The notes: generated from the sequence alone by a model not told the origin. Positions 7,630 to 14,649 are shown, numbered from the stretch's first letter. The stretch is 14,900 bases of DNA from DAISJD01 sp036821645 (GCA_036821645.1 DAISJD010000079.1:1-14900); one strand, 5' to 3'. Program-made: numbers and translations.

Positions 7630-8298
7630 TCAATGACAGGCACCGCCATGGCCGCACGCCGCCATGCGCACCTCGGTCTCGGCGAGACAAATCAGAATTT
7701 TCGCCCGTTCCACCAAACCGCCCGCCTGAAGCAACGCCTGTTTCTCGCTATCCGCAAACGGGCAAATCATGGACAGAGACGTGACCAACCGTTCGTCTTC
7801 GGTTTCGTTGATCGAGTCCCAATCCGCCGAAATCCCATGCAGCTTGAAATAGCCATGGAGTGCGGCGATGAGCCGACCGCGTTCGGCACCGAGGCCGGTT
7901 TCGGGGATTCGATCCTTCAGATAGGCGGAAAAATCCGGCACCCCCACCCGATAGCCCCGATCAGAAAGGACATCCTCGACCAGATCGAAGCGGGCAACCC
8001 CCGTCAGCACGATGCCGTAGCGACCGTCATCCTGTTCCTCATACGTCGTCACCCGCCCGACGCAGCCGGTCTTGTAAAGACGCGGCTGCATGCCTTTGTC
8101 GGCGGGATCGGCCGGTTGAATGATCCCGATCATCCGGCCCGCCGCCATCACATCATCCACCATCGCCACATAGCGCGGCTCGAACACGTTGAGCGGCAAG
8201 CGCCCGCGCGGCAAGAGCAGAACGCCGCGCAACGGAAAAAGCGGGATCCGATCGGGCAGGCGGCGACGCCACAGGTCGAGATCGGGCGGTTCGGTCAT
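7630..8298 (-). CDS. Stand-alone LON substrate-binding domain protein
   Basis: Protein of 222 aa consisting of a LON N-terminal (substrate-recognition) domain with no AAA+ or serine-lysine protease part. The opening RIPLFPLRGVLLLPRGRLPL, then NVFEPRY and, further on, GRYGIVLTGVARFDLVE are family hallmarks. In full Lon this region recognises unfolded or tagged substrates. Stand-alone forms are widespread in alphaproteobacteria with no settled function. The C-terminus is CGHGGACH, a dense Cys/His tail that might bind metal. The start ATG overlaps the stop of the upstream cnoX gene as ATGA, which indicates coupled translation. The next gene begins after a 69-bp gap with no visible terminator. 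Confidence 0.92.
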   Translation of the reverse strand: MTEPPDLDLWRRRLPDRIPLFPLRGVLLLPRGRLPLNVFEPRYVAMVDDVMAAGRMIGIIQPADPADKGMQPRLYKTGCVGRVTTYEEQDDGRYGIVLTGVARFDLVEDVLSDRGYRVGVPDFSAYLKDRIPETGLGAERGRLIAALHGYFKLHGISADWDSINETEDERLVTSLSMICPFADSEKQALLQAGGLVERAKILICLAETEVRMAACGHGGACH

Positions 8299-9206
8299 GA
8301 GAAGAGAAGGGTCGAAAGCCGTTTGCGGGTTTTAACGGCAAGCGGATCGGCAAAACCCAACGCTTCGAGGAATTTCAGCAATTGCTTGCGCGCCGCCTCT
8401 TCCTGCCACTGCCGGTCCGCCTTGATCGCGGTCAAAAGATGCTCGATCGCGGCCTCTTGTGCGCCGGCACCGAACAAGGCTTTCGCAAGTTCGATCCGCG
8501 CCTCATGGTCATTGGCGTCCTGGGCCAAACGCTGCTCGAACTGATGGATGAAACCTTGGGCCTGTTCGGCCTGCTCGGCAAGCTCGATCGCGGTGCGCAG
8601 GGCCACGACTTCGGCCGCCTTCGCCTCCGTCGCCGGAATGCGCGCTAGGATCTGGCGTGCGCGATCGAGATCCTTTGCCACAAGCGCGCACCGGGCAAGA
8701 CCGACCAAGGCCGGGATATTGTCCGGGTGGCGTTGGATAATTTGTTGAAAAATATTCTCCGCCGCCGCGATTTCACCCTCACCCAAGGCTTGACGCGCAA
8801 CATCCAGCGCCTCGTCCAAGGCGGACGGACCGGCCTGACCGCTGAGCCGTTTGACGAAGGCCTTGATCTGGCTTTCGGGCAAGGCCCCCGTGAATCCATC
8901 GACGGGCCGCCCATCCTTGAAGGCGAACACGGCGGGAATCGATTGCACCCGCATCTGGGTCGGGATTTCGGGATGTTCGTCGATATTGAGCTTGACCATG
9001 CGCACGGCACCATTGGCGGCCGTCACGGCCTTTTCCAGCATGGGCCCCAATTGCTTGCACGGCCCGCACCAGGGGGCCCAGAAATCGACGATCACCGGGA
9101 CGGTCATCGAGGCTTCGATGACGTCGGCCATGAAATGATCGGTACTCGTATCCTTGATCAGCGCAGAAGTACCGGGGGCGGCGAAAAGCTGGTCCACGTT
9201 GCTCAC
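8295..9206 (-). CDS. cnoX: Thioredoxin-TPR chaperedoxin (CnoX/YbbN family)
   Basis: A two-part protein: an N-terminal thioredoxin domain (about residues 15-125) and a C-terminal TPR-like helical domain (about 130-300). The active site WCGPC is at residues 46-50 with FWAPW just before it, and the cis-proline (SIPAVF) is near residue 91. Both redox cysteines are present, unlike E. coli CnoX, which has SXXC. Family members protect client proteins from oxidative aggregation and pass them to chaperones such as GroEL. The GTG at 9206 (303 aa) puts WCGPC where relatives have it. ATG 9281 would add 25 residues unlike the family, but cannot be excluded. It is first in a four-gene unit; its stop overlaps the LON-domain gene. 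Confidence 0.9.
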   Translation of the reverse strand: MSNVDQLFAAPGTSALIKDTSTDHFMADVIEASMTVPVIVDFWAPWCGPCKQLGPMLEKAVTAANGAVRMVKLNIDEHPEIPTQMRVQSIPAVFAFKDGRPVDGFTGALPESQIKAFVKRLSGQAGPSALDEALDVARQALGEGEIAAAENIFQQIIQRHPDNIPALVGLARCALVAKDLDRARQILARIPATEAKAAEVVALRTAIELAEQAEQAQGFIHQFEQRLAQDANDHEARIELAKALFGAGAQEAAIEHLLTAIKADRQWQEEAARKQLLKFLEALGFADPLAVKTRKRLSTLLFS

Positions 9207-9411
9207 ACCTAGAAAACCATCCCGCCAAGGGATCAGGGCGAAACGGGAAATGACGAAAAACCGGGTCTCGCCCGCGACCATGGCCCAAACGACCCCCGAT
9301 CACAAGCATTCCCACGAACCACCATCAATAAATGGGACCGCCGCCCCATGCAAGCAACCCCGGCACCGCGCGGATGTCATGGGCCCCGACAAAAAAAACC
9401 GAAAAAACTGC

Positions 9412-9440
9412 TTGCAATGGGGCGGATCGACGATTATACA
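9412..9440 (+). promoter_or_regulatory. Probable promoter of tRNA-Gly
   Basis: TTGCAA at 9412-9417 and TATACA at 9435-9440 are separated by the ideal 17 bases. Each box matches four of six consensus positions. Transcription would start near 9447, about 45 bases before the tRNA. The rest of 9207-9490 holds no gene that I can support, and it must also contain the minus-strand cnoX promoter, for which I see no strong match. Confidence 0.5.
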
Positions 9441-9490
9441 CATCCACCTCGGACGGTGATCATCCATCGCTTGATCGCCACCGACTGGAT

Positions 9491-9565
9491 GCGGGCGTAG
9501 CTCAGGGGTAGAGCACAACCTTGCCAAGGTTGGGGTCGAGGGTTCGAATCCCTTCGCCCGCTCCA
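9491..9565 (+). tRNA. tRNA-Gly (anticodon GCC), CCA encoded
   Basis: A complete cloverleaf can be folded by eye. The acceptor stem GCGGGCG (9491-9497) pairs with CGCCCGC (9555-9561). The D arm is GCTC/GAGC around AGGGGTA. The anticodon stem CAACC/GGTTG encloses loop TTGCCAA with anticodon GCC at 9523-9525, reading GGC and GGU glycine codons. The T arm is GAGGG/CCCTT around TTCGAAT, with one G-U pair. Discriminator U is at 9562 and CCA at 9563-9565. An intrinsic terminator follows. Confidence 0.98.
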
Positions 9566-9595
9566 AAATCTATCAAGATTTCGAGCGACTTAAAG

Positions 9596-9617
9596 ACGGC
9601 CTTTCGGGGCCGTTTTT
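9596..9617 (+). terminator. Rho-independent terminator after tRNA-Gly
   Basis: ACGGCC (9596-9601) pairs with GGCCGT (9608-9613) around a six-base loop, extended by A-T pairs from the flanking A and T runs, and followed by a T-tract (9613-9617). It lies 30 bases after the tRNA. The flanking A-run makes it partly usable on the minus strand too, where the converging LysR gene ends. Confidence 0.85.
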
Positions 9618-9632
9618 GCTTTCCACACCGTC

Positions 9633-9658
9633 AGCCAGATAGCGGGCAGCCGCTGGCT
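9633..9658 (-). terminator. Inverted repeat just after the LysR stop codon, possible 3' hairpin
   Basis: AGCGG (9641-9645) pairs with CCGCT (9650-9654) around loop GCAG, and AGCC (9633-9636) pairs with GGCT (9655-9658) across a four-base bulge. It begins about ten bases beyond the LysR stop at 9668. No T-tract follows directly, so it may stabilise the 3' end or work with the tRNA terminator hairpin next to it. Confidence 0.35.
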
Positions 9659-9667
9659 CGAAGCCCG

Positions 9668-10561
9668 TCAATCGCGCAATCGCAGTGCATCGACAAGCAG
9701 CGAGAAGGCGGCCGACGGTTCGCGGCGGCTGGGATAGTAGAGATAATAGCCGGGGAACGACGGGCACCATTCGTCGAGCACCTGGACCAAACACCCCCCA
9801 TCCAGATGCTCCCGGACATGATCCTCCATGACGTAAGCGAGTCCGAAGCCGGAAACCGCTGCGCGGACGATCATGCTCACAGTGTTGCAGATGATCTGGC
9901 CTTCGACCCGGACCTTCACCGCTCGCCCGTCCTTTTGCAGTTCCCAGGCATAGAGACCGCCGCCGCTCAGGAAGCGCAGATTGATGCATTGATGATCGGA
10001 TAGATCATGCGGCGTGCGCGGCACCGGCCGTCCCGCCAGATAGGCCGGTGACGCGACCACGACCATGCGCAAGTCGGGGCTGATGCGCACTGCGATCATG
10101 TCTTTGGCAACGGCTTCTCCCAGTCGCACACCGGCATCAAAACGTTCGGTGACGATGTCGGTCAGGCTGGAGTCGATGCTGAGTTCGACATGAACGTCTG
10201 GATAGTTGGGCAATAGGCGTTCGAGCACCGGCCACAGGACCGTCTGGGCCGCATGTTCGGATGTCGTGATCCTGATGGTTCCGGCCGGCTTTTCGCGCAG
10301 TTCGCTGAGCGAAGCCAGTTCCGCGCCGATACTGTCCAAAGCAGGCCTCAAGGCGCCGAGCAGGCGTTCACCCGCCGCGGTCGGTGCCACACTTCGTGTG
10401 GTACGCGTCAGCAGGCGGACCCCGAGCCGAGCCTCCAGCCGCCTGATGGTGTGGCTGAGCGACGATTGCGAAGTACCAAGCTTCGCAGCGGCGCGCGTGA
10501 AGCTCTGTTCCTCGGCGACGGTGAGGAATGCGTTGAGATCGGCCAGCTCTTCACGTCGCAA
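9668..10561 (-). CDS. LysR-family regulator divergent from the aldo/keto reductase
   Basis: LysR-type regulator, 297 aa from TTG 10561. The helix-turn-helix is at about residues 4-63 (LADLNAFLTVAEEQSFTRAA, then AKLGTSQSSLSHTIRRLEARLG). The effector domain runs from about residue 90 to the end. In-frame ATG codons at 10612 and 10609 would add 17 and 16 residues unlike the family. They also lie inside the spacer of a well-formed promoter (10592-10620), so they would not be transcribed from it. TTG 10561 has GGAA eight bases upstream and gives the normal family N-terminus. By the usual LysR arrangement it probably regulates the divergent reductase and pump genes and itself (inference). The inducer is unknown. 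Confidence 0.9.
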   Translation of the reverse strand: MRREELADLNAFLTVAEEQSFTRAAAKLGTSQSSLSHTIRRLEARLGVRLLTRTTRSVAPTAAGERLLGALRPALDSIGAELASLSELREKPAGTIRITTSEHAAQTVLWPVLERLLPNYPDVHVELSIDSSLTDIVTERFDAGVRLGEAVAKDMIAVRISPDLRMVVVASPAYLAGRPVPRTPHDLSDHQCINLRFLSGGGLYAWELQKDGRAVKVRVEGQIICNTVSMIVRAAVSGFGLAYVMEDHVREHLDGGCLVQVLDEWCPSFPGYYLYYPSRREPSAAFSLLVDALRLRD

Positions 10562-10591
10562 TTCATGAATTCCAAATATGACTTCATGCGT

Positions 10592-10620
10592 TTTATAGCG
10601 ACTTATCATCACAATGTCAG
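10592..10620 (-). promoter_or_regulatory. Sigma-70 type promoter of the LysR gene
   Basis: On the minus strand, CTGACA (10620-10615) and TATAAA (10597-10592) are 17 bases apart; each matches five of six consensus positions. Transcription would begin near 10585, giving a leader of about 24 bases to TTG 10561. This is one of the best promoter matches in the window and decides the start codon of the regulator. Confidence 0.65.
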
Positions 10621-10640
10621 GGGCATATTTTACGTGTCAG
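10603..10640 (+). promoter_or_regulatory. Possible divergent promoter of the reductase/pump unit with TGTCAG repeats
   Basis: On the plus strand TTATCA (10603-10608) and TATTTT (10626-10631) are 17 bases apart, four of six matches each, and overlap the LysR promoter back to back. TGTCAG occurs at 10615-10620 and again at 10635-10640, exactly 20 bp apart (about two helical turns), so a bound regulator could touch both on one face. No clean T-N11-A LysR palindrome was recognised. Confidence 0.35.
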
Positions 10641-10727
10641 CAGAGATGCCCAAGCGGTGGCGTGCGGTTTGACCGGTGCTGCACATGACGTTCTGCCCAT
10701 GGCACTGCGCCCTGGATGGAGACTGTG

Positions 10728-10784
10728 ATGCGCACCCTCATCGTCGTGATCGGCGCGGGCTCAATCGCACAAGGAGATTGTATC
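10728..10784 (+). other. Stranded N-terminus of a nucleotide-binding protein, in frame with the reductase
   Basis: ATG 10728 with GGAGA at 10718-10722 (five bases before) begins a peptide MRTLIVVIGAGSIAQ. This is the beta strand and glycine-rich turn of a Rossmann NAD(P)-binding protein. After this it reads, in frame and without a stop, through the reductase's own ribosome binding site and into its ATG at 10785. It looks like the 5' end of a deleted SDR-type gene joined to the upstream region of the reductase. It could be translated as a 19-residue extension or act only as leader. Confidence 0.35.
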
Positions 10785-11771
10785 ATGAAGACGCGCATTC
10801 TCGGAAAAGACCTGGTAGTCTCCGCCCTGGGCTTCGGCTGCATGGGCATCGACTTCAGTTACGCCCACAAGCTGACCAAGGAAGAAGGCATCACCCTGAT
10901 CCGCAAGGCGGTCGATCTTGGCGTTAGCTTCTTCGACACAGCCGAGATCTACGGCCCCTTCACCAATGAGGAGATCGTCGGTGAGGCGCTGCGGCCGCTC
11001 CGCAACCGGGTGGCGATCGCCACCAAGTTCGGCTTCGACATCGTCAACGGCAAGCAATCCGGTCTGAACAGCCGGCCTGACCATATCAAGCAGGTCGCCG
11101 ACGCATCGCTAAAGCGCTTGGGCATCGAGCAGATCGATCTCTTCTACCAGCATCGCGTCGATCCCACTGTGCCGATCGAAGACGTCGCGGGTGCGGTCAA
11201 GGAGCTGATCGCGAGCGGCAAGGTCAAGCATTTCGGGATGTCGGAGCCAAGCGCCGAGACCGCCCGCCGTGCCCACGCGGTGCAGCCGATCACGGCGCTC
11301 CAGAACGAGTATTCGCTCTGGACGCGTGGGCCGGAGACCAACGGCATTCTGGCTCTCTGCGAAGAATTGGGGATCGGCCTTGTGCCCTACAGCCCACTCG
11401 GCAAAGGCTTCCTGACCGGCACGATCGGCAAGGACACCAGGATCGGCGATGGCGACTTCCGCGCCATCCTGCCGCGCTTCACGCCCGAGGCGTTGGAGAA
11501 GAACCAAGCGCTGGTCGATCTTCTAAAGCGTATCGCGACCGAAAAGAACGCGACACCGGCGCAGATCGCGCTTGCTTGGCTGCTGGCGCAAAAGCCCTGG
11601 ATCGTGCCAATCCCCGGCACGACCAAGCGCCATCGGTTGGCGGAAAATCTCGGTGCGATCGACGTCGAACTGACCGCTGGCGATCTCTTAGAGATCGAGA
11701 CGGCGGCGGCCGCGATTGCGATCGAAGGCGCGCGTTATCCAGCCCAGCTCCAGGCCATGGTCGGTCTCTAA
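10785..11771 (+). CDS. Aldo/keto reductase
   Basis: NADPH-dependent aldo/keto reductase of the (alpha/beta)8-barrel family, 328 aa, cytoplasmic, expected to reduce aldehydes or ketones to alcohols. The catalytic tetrad is complete: Asp51 and Tyr56 (FFDTAEIYGPF), Lys81 (ATKFGF) and His123 (FYQHRVD). The NADP-binding end PIPGTTKRHRLAENLGA is also present. Bacterial relatives are numerous and the natural substrate cannot be told. ATG 10785 has AAGGAG at 10771-10776. An open frame continues upstream to 10716, but the added residues belong to another kind of protein. The efflux pump gene begins 13 bp after the stop, so the two are probably one transcript, likely controlled by the divergent LysR protein. 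Confidence 0.93.
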   Translation: MKTRILGKDLVVSALGFGCMGIDFSYAHKLTKEEGITLIRKAVDLGVSFFDTAEIYGPFTNEEIVGEALRPLRNRVAIATKFGFDIVNGKQSGLNSRPDHIKQVADASLKRLGIEQIDLFYQHRVDPTVPIEDVAGAVKELIASGKVKHFGMSEPSAETARRAHAVQPITALQNEYSLWTRGPETNGILALCEELGIGLVPYSPLGKGFLTGTIGKDTRIGDGDFRAILPRFTPEALEKNQALVDLLKRIATEKNATPAQIALAWLLAQKPWIVPIPGTTKRHRLAENLGAIDVELTAGDLLEIETAAAAIAIEGARYPAQLQAMVGL

Positions 11772-11784
11772 CCGGAGCAGGACG

Positions 11785-13056
11785 ATGTTCGTCGAGACCG
11801 AAACATGTTCCACAGGGCAGCAAGTCAGAAGGCGGGATGCGCAATGTCCGCGATCGGCATCGCCTGCGCAAATTGGCTGGCACATCCTTGGCGTGCTGAG
11901 CGCGCTCATGGGGTTTGCCTCGATCTCGACGGACTTCTATCTTCCCGCCATGCCCGCGATGACAGCCGACCTCCATGCCGATGCCGGGCTCGTCGAATTT
12001 ACCATCTCGGGCTATCTGGTCGGCTTTAGTCTTGGGCAATTGTTCTGGGGGCCGGTTAGCGATCACCATGGTCGGCGCATGCCAATCGCGGCGGGCCTGG
12101 TCCTGTTCGTGATCGGCTCCGCCGGATGCGCGCTGGCGGGTAACGCCGAGGCGATCATTTTCTGGCGTATCCTCCAGGCGCTTGGCGCATCTGCCGGTGT
12201 CGTGCTTTCGCGTGCCATGGTCCGCGATCTTTATGAAGGACCGCGCGCAGCACAGATGCTCTCGACATTGATCGTGGTCATGGCGGTCGCACCGCTGCTC
12301 GGCCCCATCCTCGGCGCCCAGGTGGCGGCTGTCGCCGGCTGGCGCGCGATCTTCTGGCTGCTGGTCGCGCTCGGCTTGGCGGCGCTGACCGCCCTATTCA
12401 CCATCCCCGAGACGTTGCCAGAGTCGCGCCGCCGACGGGTGTCGATGATCCACGCTATCGCGCGCTATGGCCAGCTTCTGACTCAGCCTCGTTTTCTCGG
12501 GTATGCCGGGGCTGGGGGCTTCTTCTATGCCGGGATGTACGCCTACATCGCCGGCACACCATTCGCCTTCATCACCTATCACCATCTTCCGGCTGAGCGT
12601 TACGGCCTGCTGTTCGGGACAGGCATTCTCGGCATCATGGCGACCAACATGATCAACCAGCACCTCGTGATGCGGTTGCGTGGCGAGCGGCTGTTGATGG
12701 GAGGGACGATCGTCGCGGCACTGGCCGCGATCATGCTCGCTGTCACCGCCCGCTACGACTGGGGTGGTCTCTGGGGGCTGGCGCTACCGCTCTTCGTTTT
12801 CGTGTCCTGCACCGGCTTCATTGTCGCCAATTCGATCACCGGTGCGCTAGCCGACCATCCGACAGAAGCAGGAGCCGTTTCGGCACTGGTCGGTGCACTG
12901 CAATATGGCAGCGGAATTCTTGGCTCCGGCTTGGTCGGCACCTTTGCCGACGGGACGCCCTGGCCGATGGGCTGGGTGATCGGACTTACCGGCATCGCAA
13001 GCCTTTTGTGTGCGTCGCTGCTTCGAGGCACGCATACGGGCGGTCAAAGACAATGA
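11785..13056 (+). CDS. MFS drug-resistance transporter, Bcr/CflA type
   Basis: Inner-membrane proton-driven exporter of the major facilitator superfamily (423 aa), with about twelve hydrophobic segments. The Bcr/CflA signature STDFYLPAMPAM (Asp50) sits at the end of the first segment, and motif A, GPVSDHHGRR, is at residues 89-98 between segments 2 and 3. Members export chloramphenicol, bicyclomycin, sulfonamides or other small compounds; the specificity here is not readable. The ATG at 11785 has GGAG at 11774-11777. The first 30 residues are hydrophilic with two cysteines and are not typical, so a later start cannot be ruled out. It lies 13 bp after the reductase gene. Its stop overlaps the ATG of a 41-codon frame (ATGA). 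Confidence 0.93.
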   Translation: MFVETETCSTGQQVRRRDAQCPRSASPAQIGWHILGVLSALMGFASISTDFYLPAMPAMTADLHADAGLVEFTISGYLVGFSLGQLFWGPVSDHHGRRMPIAAGLVLFVIGSAGCALAGNAEAIIFWRILQALGASAGVVLSRAMVRDLYEGPRAAQMLSTLIVVMAVAPLLGPILGAQVAAVAGWRAIFWLLVALGLAALTALFTIPETLPESRRRRVSMIHAIARYGQLLTQPRFLGYAGAGGFFYAGMYAYIAGTPFAFITYHHLPAERYGLLFGTGILGIMATNMINQHLVMRLRGERLLMGGTIVAALAAIMLAVTARYDWGGLWGLALPLFVFVSCTGFIVANSITGALADHPTEAGAVSALVGALQYGSGILGSGLVGTFADGTPWPMGWVIGLTGIASLLCASLLRGTHTGGQRQ

Positions 13057-13178
13057 CAGGCGCCCCTTGCGTGAAGCATGTCTTTGCATCGATTGGCATG
13101 TCTGCGGTCGCTGCCTCCGGGGTCGAGGCGCAGGTGACGCAGTACGTCCGCGCGGCGTCCAGAGGACGCCGACTTTAA
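13053..13178 (+). CDS. 41-residue ORF with signal-peptide-like start, probably a gene stub
   Basis: ATG 13053 overlaps the pump's stop codon as ATGA, the classic coupling arrangement. The 41-residue product has a Lys-containing start, then a short hydrophobic stretch (VFASIGMSAVAASG) and an A-type cleavage-like site (VEA before QVT). It then becomes basic and ends at 13176-13178. This resembles the signal peptide and first few residues of an exported protein whose remainder is lost. The frame overlaps the 3' end of the convergent hxlR gene by four bases. It may equally be a chance frame. Confidence 0.3.
   Translation: MTGAPCVKHVFASIGMSAVAASGVEAQVTQYVRAASRGRRL
13153..13171. terminator. Perfect hairpin between convergent genes, possible terminator
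   Basis: CGGCGTCC (13153-13160) pairs perfectly with GGACGCCG (13164-13171) around the three-base loop AGA. It sits between the pump unit and the 3' end of hxlR. The plus strand continues ACTTTAAAC, a poor T-tract, so it is at best a weak intrinsic terminator, or an end-stabilising structure. Confidence 0.4.
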
Positions 13179-13603
13179 ACGCGGCCCTCGGGCACAACGA
13201 CACGGATCGGTCTTGTGCCGATCTCCGCTCCACTGACGCGGTCTATCGCCATTGGCTCGATATCAATCCCGGTCGCCGCATCGAGGTAGCGCACGAGGGA
13301 ACCTTCCCCCCTATGCTTTCGGCCCCATTGCGCGATCATGTAGAGGATCGGCAGGATGTCGCGGCCGGCCTGCGTCAACCGATATTCGTCGCGCGGCGGA
13401 TGATCGAGATAGCGGACCTTCTCAAGCAGGCCCTCTTCCGTCAGCACGGCCAAGCGCTTGGTCAACACGGTGGGCGCGATGCCCAATTTTTTCCGAAAGT
13501 CGTCAAAACGGGTGACGCCCATGAAGGCATCCCGAAGAATCAGAAGGCTCCATGCGTCGCCAAAACAGGCAATCCCACGGGCGATCGGGCACGGCGAGTC
13601 CAT
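13175..13603 (-). CDS. HxlR-family winged-helix regulator
   Basis: Transcriptional regulator of the HxlR (MarR-like) family, 142 aa. The family core is clear: CPIARGIACFGDAWSLLILR near the N-terminus, FDDFRKKLGIAPTVLTKRLA as the recognition region, and LTEEGLLEKVRYLDHPPRDE forming the wing. The dimer is expected to bind inverted repeats. Cys5 lies at the position where some members (YodB/HypR type) sense quinones, aldehydes or disulfide stress; Cys13 is close by. The ATG at 13603 has GAGG at 13611-13614 (complement), seven bases before. It diverges from the alpha/beta hydrolase gene, which is its likely target together with itself (inference). Two matching candidate operators lie in the gap. 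Confidence 0.93.
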   Translation of the reverse strand: MDSPCPIARGIACFGDAWSLLILRDAFMGVTRFDDFRKKLGIAPTVLTKRLAVLTEEGLLEKVRYLDHPPRDEYRLTQAGRDILPILYMIAQWGRKHRGEGSLVRYLDAATGIDIEPMAIDRVSGAEIGTRPIRVVVPEGRV

Positions 13604-13613
13604 TTTTTCGCCT

Positions 13614-13678
13614 CAGTATCGATTTGATAGTGACAAGCTACGAAATTCATAGTAACACAGTATCTATTCGATAGCTAC
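13614..13678. promoter_or_regulatory. Pair of near-identical dyad elements, candidate HxlR operators
   Basis: Two 21-bp elements, 13614-13634 and 13658-13678, agree at 17 of 21 positions and begin 44 bp apart. Each has the inverted halves TATC-N5-GATA inside CAGTATC...GATAG. They lie in the gap between divergent hxlR and the hydrolase gene, where an autoregulated HxlR dimer would bind. The first lies directly behind the hxlR ribosome binding site. Confidence 0.6.
13624..13653 (+). promoter_or_regulatory. Possible promoter of the alpha/beta hydrolase gene
   Basis: TTGATA (13624-13629, five of six) and CATAGT (13648-13653, four of six) are 18 bases apart. The -35 box lies inside the first candidate HxlR operator, and the second operator begins five bases after the -10 box, so binding would be expected to repress. 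The leader to ATG 13800 would be about 140 bases. The -10 match is modest. Confidence 0.35.
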
Positions 13679-13799
13679 CTCTCCCGGACGCGGTCTTACG
13701 TCCGAGATCGCGGGGCCGCTTTGAAATGTGCCCCCATCACGAATCCAATAGCCCGCACATCTCTGCGCGTTCTACGTCCATTCAACCTGAGGAAATCCC

Positions 13800-14649
13800 A
13801 TGCTCCATACCGTTTCTGCCCCCGACACCGCTGCCGCCACGACGCAATATCTCGAAATCGGTGGTCGCAAGCTCGCCTACCGCGTCGTGGGTAATGGCAA
13901 GCCGCTCGTCCTGTTCAACCGCTTTCGAGGCGTTCTCGATACCTGGGACCCGCTATTCATCGACAGCTTGGCAGGACAGGGCTTTCAGATCGTCACCTTC
14001 GATTATTCTGGATTGGGCTTATCGTCGGGCGAGAAAAGCTACAGTCCTGCTGCGCTGGTGAATGATGCGCGCGCGCTCATTCTTGGCCTCGGCCTGAAAG
14101 ATGTCGCCATCGGCGGTTGGTCGCTCGGCGGCATCGTCGCACAAATCTATCTCGCTATGTTCGGCTCGGAAGTCAGCCACGTCGTGCTGCTCGGCACGAC
14201 GCCTCCTGGCCCCCTGATCAAAGCGGCCGAGCAACTCTTTTATGACACCGCCGCCGAGCCCGGTATCACTCTCGATCAGTTCACCACCGTGTTCTTTGAA
14301 CCAGCCGACGCGGCGTTCGCTGGAACGCATCCTGCAGCGCCGGGAGGATCGTAGTCCAGATGTCGACGCCGATTGGGCGATGGCGCAGATCGGCCGCGAG
14401 CCGCGCAATCCGGCTTTCCCCGCCGAAGAGGTGCTGCACGTTCTAAAAAACTCAACGACCCCAATTCTCCATCTTGGCGGCGATCACGACATCATCTTTC
14501 CAGTCGAAAACTGGTACGCGCTTAACGGGCTTCTGCCGACCCTGCATCTCGTCACCTACCCCCGCGCGGGACATGGTCCACATCATCAATATCCGCACGC
14601 TGCGGCGGCGCAGATCGCCGCCTTCATCAAGGCGACGCCGCTGCGCTGA
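13800..14649 (+). pseudogene. Alpha/beta hydrolase broken by a single-base frameshift
   Basis: An alpha/beta-hydrolase-fold gene in two frames. The first frame (13800-14354) encodes the N-terminal 184 residues, with nucleophile Ser108 in GGWSLGG and the oxyanion region. It then runs into a stop at 14352-14354. The matching C-terminus continues in the +1 frame to 14649, with the catalytic acid in GGDHDIIFPVENW and the histidine in YPRAGHGPHH. Removing one T from the TT at 14316-14317 restores a continuous protein of 282 aa (EPADAASLERILQRRE across the join) with the whole Ser-Asp-His triad. ATG 13800 has GAGGA at 13789-13793. The substrate is unknown. It diverges from hxlR. The defect may be a real inactivating mutation or a sequencing error; the rest of the gene shows no other damage. 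Confidence 0.85.

Noticed and set aside
7357..8544. A 395-codon plus-strand open frame opposite the LON-domain, Trm112-like and cnoX genes
   Set aside because: The minus-strand genes have clear family motifs, ribosome binding sites and ATGA overlaps. This frame has no recognisable content.
9300..9566. A minus-strand frame encoding ERAKGFEPSTPTLARLC near its start
   Set aside because: This is the well-known false protein produced by reading a tRNA gene antisense; it covers tRNA-Gly.
9573..9989. A minus-strand frame containing LTGFEPAAARYLADG
   Set aside because: It overlaps the LysR coding region in another frame, crosses the tRNA terminator and lacks any family signature.
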